Of a DNA stretch of 64,000 nucleotides, positions 59,604-64,000 are shown piece after piece; the first letter of the stretch is position 1, and each line of letters starts with the position of its first letter. This DNA comes from Capnocytophaga haemolytica (GTDB lineage Bacteria > Bacteroidota > Bacteroidia > Flavobacteriales > Flavobacteriaceae). The stretch covers positions 62,001 to 126,000 of the forward strand of contig NZ_CP014227.1 of NCBI RefSeq assembly GCF_001553545.1, written 5' to 3'. The notes beneath the pieces are model-generated. The model was not told the origin of the DNA. It was given only the letters and a program-made list of their open reading frames with translations, and searched no databases. The position numbers were made by a program, and so were the translations under genes.

Positions 59604-61880
59604 CTACCGCATCAACGCCGTGAGCTTACTCTTAGGGGTCTTACGCTGCTTGTTGTACTCGTCGAACTGCATTAGCAGATTGTTATTAGCCCTCACCAAG
59701 GCGTTGGTTTCAAGCAATATACTAAAATAGAGTTTCGTAGTCTTAGGGCTCGTCTCGGTGGTGCGGATATGGTCTATCTGCTTTTGCACCGTCTGCGATA
59801 GCTCGCCTTTGAGTGTCTTGCAGTGTTCCAACACAAAATGTATCTTGCTATAATCTTCCTTCTTAAAGATCTCAGCCTCCTGCTTAAAGAGATCGGCTAT
59901 TCTATCGGCGATACTCTTCAGATCGCGCAACTGATAGAACTTCAGCGGCTTGTGGTTGTTATTCACGTGGTCGTACGCACTGACGGTAATGGCGGTAAGG
60001 CATTGTGCCATATCCTGCAAATAGTCTAATATCAGAATGTAGAACTTACTCGACGCTACCGAACTCTCATTGAGCGACTTGATAAAGTAATAGATATTCC
60101 CCTTGAGGGCATCGAGCTCCTTCTCTAATTTCTTAGCATTCTTCTTGTTCTTGGTGAGCTTACTGAGGTCTTGCGCACTGAGGTTCTTCACCACTTTGGC
60201 ATAGAGCTCATCAATGCGCTCAAAGGTCTCAGCCACATAGTTAGAGCTCTCCTTAATCACTCCGCCGATAGTCGCCAAGTCGCTGCTCTCAAAGCGGCGT
60301 ACGCTGCCTTTGGCACGTTGCCGATTGCGGTACACCACCGCACTGCGAAGCAAGAAAAGTGCCACCACTACGATCATCACGATGAGCCCAATGATGTTGC
60401 CATAGTAGAGAATGCCCGCTACTACGAACGCCCCCAAGAAAGCGACAATCGCCGTGAGGAACCACCCGCCTACTACATTCAGCACTCCTGCCACACGGAA
60501 CACAGCACTATCCCTACCCCACGCACGGTCAGCCAACGACGAACCCATAGCCACCATAAACGTTACGTAGGTAGTCGATAGCGGCTGCTTCATCGAAGTA
60601 CCGATAGCTATAAGGCTACTTGATACCACCAAGTTGATCGCCGCCCGCACGAGGTCAAACGCTGGGCGATCTTCCTCTTTAATGGTCTTATCCTCTGCCG
60701 CCGCCTCAAAGCGCGCGTCTATCTTCTTCTGTAAGGATTTAGGAGTAATGGCATTGACTGCCGCCGCCCCCAACACGGTGATGCGCACCAAAAAGCGCGA
60801 CAGGAAGTTCGCCGAGAACTGCTCCTCACCACCCTCACTCTGGCGCGAGAGCTTCACCCCTGTTTCAATCACACTGCGCGCCTTCTTCGAGAACCACAGC
60901 GTGAGAATCATAATAAAGCCCGTCAAAAGCAATATCGCGGTAGGCGTACCCATATTGCCCAATAGCCCTTCCATCGTAAAGCGGTTGTACTCCACACCCG
61001 AAACGTGCCACAAGTCATACGACTGATACGCCGCCACAGGCACCCCAATAAAGTTCACTAAGTCGTTACCCGCAAAAGCCATTGCCAAGGCAAAAGTACC
61101 GCTCAGGATAATGATGCGGAAGATATTAACCCGCAGGGCAATAAGCACTTGCGAGAGCACTGACCACAGCACAAAGCAAGCCAAGAGCAACCATAACATA
61201 TTCTCCTCCATCCAAGTGATCGCCTCCACAGGGATAAACGCCACACCTTTCAGCCCCTTGAAGATAATAAAATAAGAGAGTGCCGTCAGCGAGATACCGC
61301 CGAAAATGCCCCCTATGTATTTGATCGTCCTGTCGTAATTAAAGCTAAACACCAAGCGCGCCAGCCACTGCACTATCGTCCCCACCACAAAGGCAACTGC
61401 CACTGAAATAAAGATCCCCGAAACGAGCTTACTTGCCTCTGCCGTATTGATATACTGGAAGATATCCGTAAGCGGCGCACCTGCCTTGAATATCTTGATG
61501 CACGCCACGCACACCGATGCCCCCAGCAGTTCAAAGACGATGGAGACCGTAGTAGAGGTCGGCAGCCCCAGCGTATTGAAGAGGTCTAAAAGCAATATGT
61601 CGGCTAAGATTACCGCCATAAAGATTACCATTACCTCATTGAAATAGAACTGAGTAGGGTTAAAAATTCCCTTACGAGCGATCTCCATCATCCCGCTGGA
61701 AAAGATAGCCCCCAGAGCCACCCCCACGCTGGCTACAATCATTATCGTACGCAGCGTAGCCACCTTTGAGCCCACTGCCGAGTTGAGGAAATTGCCTGCA
61801 TCGTTGCTCACGCCCACTACCAAATCCACGATAGCCAAGGCGCAGAACACGAACAGCATAAAGATATAAACTTGCTCCAT
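59604..61880 (-). CDS. Pit-type inorganic phosphate transporter with a C-terminal PhoU/DUF47-like domain
   Basis: 758 residues from ATG61880. The membrane part has the two inverted Pit signatures, VGVSNDAGNFLNSAVGSKVA near the N-terminus and AGNDLVNFIGVPVAAYQSYD in the middle, plus PTSTTVSIVFELLGA and KQPLSTTYVTFMVAMGSS. The last 220 residues are soluble helices like DUF47/PhoU (YVAETFERIDELYAKVVKNL). It imports phosphate with cations. The frame opens at 61997, but the promoter at 61934-61905 makes ATG61880 the start. Confidence 0.87.
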   Translation of the reverse strand: MEQVYIFMLFVFCALAIVDLVVGVSNDAGNFLNSAVGSKVATLRTIMIVASVGVALGAIFSSGMMEIARKGIFNPTQFYFNEVMVIFMAVILADILLLDLFNTLGLPTSTTVSIVFELLGASVCVACIKIFKAGAPLTDIFQYINTAEASKLVSGIFISVAVAFVVGTIVQWLARLVFSFNYDRTIKYIGGIFGGISLTALSYFIIFKGLKGVAFIPVEAITWMEENMLWLLLACFVLWSVLSQVLIALRVNIFRIIILSGTFALAMAFAGNDLVNFIGVPVAAYQSYDLWHVSGVEYNRFTMEGLLGNMGTPTAILLLTGFIMILTLWFSKKARSVIETGVKLSRQSEGGEEQFSANFLSRFLVRITVLGAAAVNAITPKSLQKKIDARFEAAAEDKTIKEEDRPAFDLVRAAINLVVSSSLIAIGTSMKQPLSTTYVTFMVAMGSSLADRAWGRDSAVFRVAGVLNVVGGWFLTAIVAFLGAFVVAGILYYGNIIGLIVMIVVVALFLLRSAVVYRNRQRAKGSVRRFESSDLATIGGVIKESSNYVAETFERIDELYAKVVKNLSAQDLSKLTKNKKNAKKLEKELDALKGNIYYFIKSLNESSVASSKFYILILDYLQDMAQCLTAITVSAYDHVNNNHKPLKFYQLRDLKSIADRIADLFKQEAEIFKKEDYSKIHFVLEHCKTLKGELSQTVQKQIDHIRTTETSPKTTKLYFSILLETNALVRANNNLLMQFDEYNKQRKTPKSKLTALMR

Positions 61881-61904
61881 TACGCTTGTTTTACATTTAC
61901 GGCA

Positions 61905-61934
61905 CAAAATTACAATATTTTGATGAAACCACAA
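61905..61934 (-). promoter_or_regulatory. Phosphate transporter promoter
   Basis: Minus strand: TTG (61934-61932), 19 bp, TAATTTTG (61912-61905). Confidence 0.72.
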
Positions 61935-62197
61935 TAGAAAAACAGAAAAAAATAACACAGCAAATTGTGCACTACCAATTGACACATCACCCACCAAATA
62001 CCGTAGAAAAATATACTTTTATAGTTGTATAAAAGGTTCTCTTGTATTAGGCAAGAGGAAGTGTCTAAATTTATTTTTCTTCTTTAATACCTTATTTATA
62101 AACTACTTATAAAGTGCTGTCCTAAAAAAAATAAACCTAACTATTGCATAACTAAAAAAGTATTACTATTTTAGCCGCAAATTTTAATTATACCATT

Positions 62198-63136
62198 ATG
62201 ATAGAAAGTTTTAATTTCAGTTTTATTATTGTTGTCTTCATAGGAGTAGTCCTTCTATTAGGAGCAGTTTTTACTGTGAGGCAACAAACCGCCGTATCTA
62301 TTGAGCGCTTTGGCAAATTCCAGAGCATACGCCACTCAGGCTTACAGTTTAAAATACCTGTATTCGACAAGATTGCAGCCCGTATCAGCCTGAAAATACA
62401 GCAGCTCGACGTGGTTGTCGAAACCAAAACCCTCGATGATGTATTTGTAAAGATTAAAGTATCGGTGCAGTTCGTCGTGATTAAGGATAAGGTCTACGAT
62501 GCTATCTACAAGCTCGAGTACCCTCACGACCAGATTACCAGCTACGTATTCGATGTGGTGCGCGCCGAAGTACCTAAGATGAAGCTCGACGACGTCTTCG
62601 TGAAGAAAGACGATATCGCTATTGCTGTAAAGCGCGAAGTGCAGGAGTCGATGGAGACCTATGGCTACGACATCATCAAAACCCTCGTTACCGACATTGA
62701 CCCTGACGCCCAAGTAAAAGCGGCAATGAACCGCATCAACGCTGCTGAACGCGAAAAAGTAGCCGCACAGTACGAAGGGGATGCACAGCGTATTCTCATT
62801 GTAGAAAAAGCCAAAGCCGAGGCTGAAAGCAAGCGACTGCAAGGGCAAGGTATTGCCGATCAGCGGCGCGAAATAGCCCGTGGATTGGTGGAAAGCGTAG
62901 GAGTACTGCACAAGGTGGGGATCAGTTCGCAAGAGGCATCAGCCCTTATCGTGGTGACCCAGCATTACGATACGCTCCAATCAGTAGGGCAACAGGCTAA
63001 CAGCAATCTTATCTTGCTACCTAACTCGCCTGAAGCAGGCAACGAGATGCTCAACAATATGATTACCTCCTTTACAGCCTCTGCACAGATCTCAGAGAAG
63101 ATGAAGGAGCATAGCAAGAGGAAAAAAGAGGAATAA
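62198..63136 (+). CDS. SPFH/Band-7 (stomatin-prohibitin-like) membrane protein
   Basis: 312 residues: one N-terminal transmembrane helix (FIIVVFIGVVLLLGAVFTV), the SPFH domain (about 28-190; VRQQTAVSIERFGKFQSIRHSG at its start), then a heptad-rich coiled coil (NRINAAEREKVAAQYEGDAQ, KAKAEAESKRLQGQG) and a C-terminal tail. SPFH proteins assemble rings in the membrane and regulate proteases. No NfeD gene adjoins it. Confidence 0.88.
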   Translation: MIESFNFSFIIVVFIGVVLLLGAVFTVRQQTAVSIERFGKFQSIRHSGLQFKIPVFDKIAARISLKIQQLDVVVETKTLDDVFVKIKVSVQFVVIKDKVYDAIYKLEYPHDQITSYVFDVVRAEVPKMKLDDVFVKKDDIAIAVKREVQESMETYGYDIIKTLVTDIDPDAQVKAAMNRINAAEREKVAAQYEGDAQRILIVEKAKAEAESKRLQGQGIADQRREIARGLVESVGVLHKVGISSQEASALIVVTQHYDTLQSVGQQANSNLILLPNSPEAGNEMLNNMITSFTASAQISEKMKEHSKRKKEE

Positions 63137-63156
63137 CTTTCCTCTACAAGAAGTGT

Positions 63157-63194
63157 ACAAGGGGCAGTCCTACTATTTTAGGACTGCCCCTTGT
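63157..63194. terminator. Perfect 16-bp hairpin between convergent genes
   Basis: ACAAGGGGCAGTCCTA (63157-63172) and its exact complement (63179-63194) with a 6-nt loop; no strong U-run on either strand. Confidence 0.65.
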
Positions 63195-63197
63195 GCG

Positions 63198-64000
63198 TTA
63201 CAGGGAGAAACAACTTCCTGCCAAATCGCGCGCTATTAAAGCCTCCTCGCCGATACGCTGAGCTACGGCATCCCCTCTTCTGCCGTGCTCAAATACACCC
63301 AGCAAAGCAGCCTCCAAAGGGCTATAGCCTTGGGCACGTAGCCCCGTGAGGATCCCTGTGAGGACATCGCCACTGCCACCCGTAGCCATCCCCACATTGC
63401 CTGAGGAGTTCAGCCAGCAGTGTACACCATCAGTGATAAGGGTATGTGCCCCTTTTACAATAAGAATAATGCTATGCTTAAGGGCAAAAGTCTTCGCTTT
63501 TTCTATCTTCTCAAAGTCGTCATTCCAACTACCAATAAGGCGCTCCAATTCCTTGGGGTGAGGAGTGAGGATAGCGCTCCGTGGTATCTTCGTTTGCGCT
63601 TCGTTGTGCTGAGCGAGCAAATTCAGTGCATCGGCATCAATTACAAAGGGCACTTGGGCGTACAAATCGAATAGCTCAAAAAGTGCTTCTGCTGTATCGG
63701 GATGCTTGCCCAAGCCTACGCCAACGCCTATTGCCGAGGGCTGGAAAGGCACTGTGATAGTGTTAATGTGTTTCTTCTTATCTGAGGTCAATACCATTGC
63801 CTCTGGCACTGCCGTTTGTAGGATAGGGTATCCACATCGGGGGATAAGCGCAGTGACTAAGCCTGTGCCTATCCGCAAAGCAGCCGTAGCACTGAGCACT
63901 ACAGCACCTATTTTGCCATAACTACCCCCTATGAGCAGTGCGTGACCAAAGGTACCCTTATGGGCAAACTTATTACGAACCTTTCGCAGTGGGGTAACAA
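63198..64000 (-). CDS. ADP-dependent NAD(P)H-hydrate dehydratase domain (partial, 5' end outside window)
   Basis: The frame runs from the stop at 63198 to the window edge, so the start is missing. Readable order: RNKFAHKGTFGHALLIGGSY, GKIGAVVLSATAALRIGTGL, DADALNLLAQ, LTPHPKELERLIG and NSSGNVGMATGGSGDVLTGI, with the GSGDVLTG anion loop of the ribokinase-like NnrD fold. It repairs hydrated NAD(P)H. In many bacteria it is fused to an epimerase domain, which would lie beyond 64000. Confidence 0.92.
   Translation of the reverse strand, partial: VTPLRKVRNKFAHKGTFGHALLIGGSYGKIGAVVLSATAALRIGTGLVTALIPRCGYPILQTAVPEAMVLTSDKKKHINTITVPFQPSAIGVGVGLGKHPDTAEALFELFDLYAQVPFVIDADALNLLAQHNEAQTKIPRSAILTPHPKELERLIGSWNDDFEKIEKAKTFALKHSIILIVKGAHTLITDGVHCWLNSSGNVGMATGGSGDVLTGILTGLRAQGYSPLEAALLGVFEHGRRGDAVAQRIGEEALIARDLAGSCFSL

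Noticed and set aside
62026..62090. Small hairpin CTCTTG/CAAGAG upstream of the SPFH gene as a terminator or operator
   Set aside because: Only 6 bp of pairing, no U-run and no repeat elsewhere; expected by chance in this AT-rich DNA.

Overview
The window looks like a chromosome segment of a Flavobacteriia bacterium, most probably Capnocytophaga or a close relative. Visible reasons: many genes carry the Bacteroidetes housekeeping promoter (TTG, 19-20 bp, TAnnTTTG); there is a PorP/SprF-type T9SS protein, a TonB receptor paired with a DUF5689-type lipoprotein, the Flavobacteriia-style AccD without zinc cysteines, the mevalonate pathway, the Bacteroidetes PurF-like paralogue, and two 46-bp repeats of type II-C CRISPR style. 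The genus is my inference.

Layout. 0-0.2 kb: end of a CRISPR array. 0.3-2.6 kb: twin membrane-protein genes flanking a YD-repeat lipoprotein. 2.8-9.5 kb: accD, a DJ-1/PfpI protein, and mevalonate genes (mvaD, mevalonate kinase) separated by about 3 kb of accessory and partly decayed genes (DKNYY protein, SDH/ClpP-fold protease). 9.6-11.5 kb: PurF-like amidotransferase. 11.9-13.7 kb: a very AT-rich, probably acquired two-gene cassette (nucleoside-deoxyribosyltransferase/TIR-like protein plus DUF3800) whose first gene seems to need one-base slippage in an A9 tract. 13.8-17.6 kb: DUF6261-like protein, RlmL-like methyltransferase, SBF transporter, radC, tRNA-His. 17.7-31.9 kb, mostly minus strand: DUF5689-type lipoprotein and TonB receptor, DUF6909-like protein, recX, roadblock-like protein, tRNA-Cys, folB, porP/sprF, nhaC, tRNA-Leu, lytic transglycosylase-like protein, META lipoprotein, DUF4421-like protein. 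31.9-37.0 kb: mutS, a second roadblock-like gene, aspS. 37.4-40.2 kb: gene-debris island with a RelE remnant, truncated genes, a dead IS and a SMI1-like immunity protein. 40.6-48.4 kb: nitroreductase, MBL hydrolase, third roadblock-like gene, M23 peptidase, PIN toxin pair, pgi, four-helix-bundle IVP, map. 48.6-52.9 kb: a very large CobN/HmuS-like chelatase with membrane anchors at both ends. 53.0-64 kb: aspA, rpoN, WecA/MraY-like transferase, pgk, a decayed RelE toxin-antitoxin locus, Pit-type phosphate transporter, SPFH protein and the start-truncated NAD(P)HX dehydratase at the window edge.

The most unusual material is non-coding or accessory. A window-wide family of degenerate 7-bp-period repeats often forms inverted (hairpin) pairs; one copy lies inside the CobN-like gene and two flank the IVP gene. 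Three intergenic arrays with exact 11-bp period sit about 80-90 bp upstream of minus-strand genes. The CRISPR repeats contain a complete promoter. The slippage-dependent defence-like cassette at 11.9-13.7 kb is the best candidate for an undescribed system.
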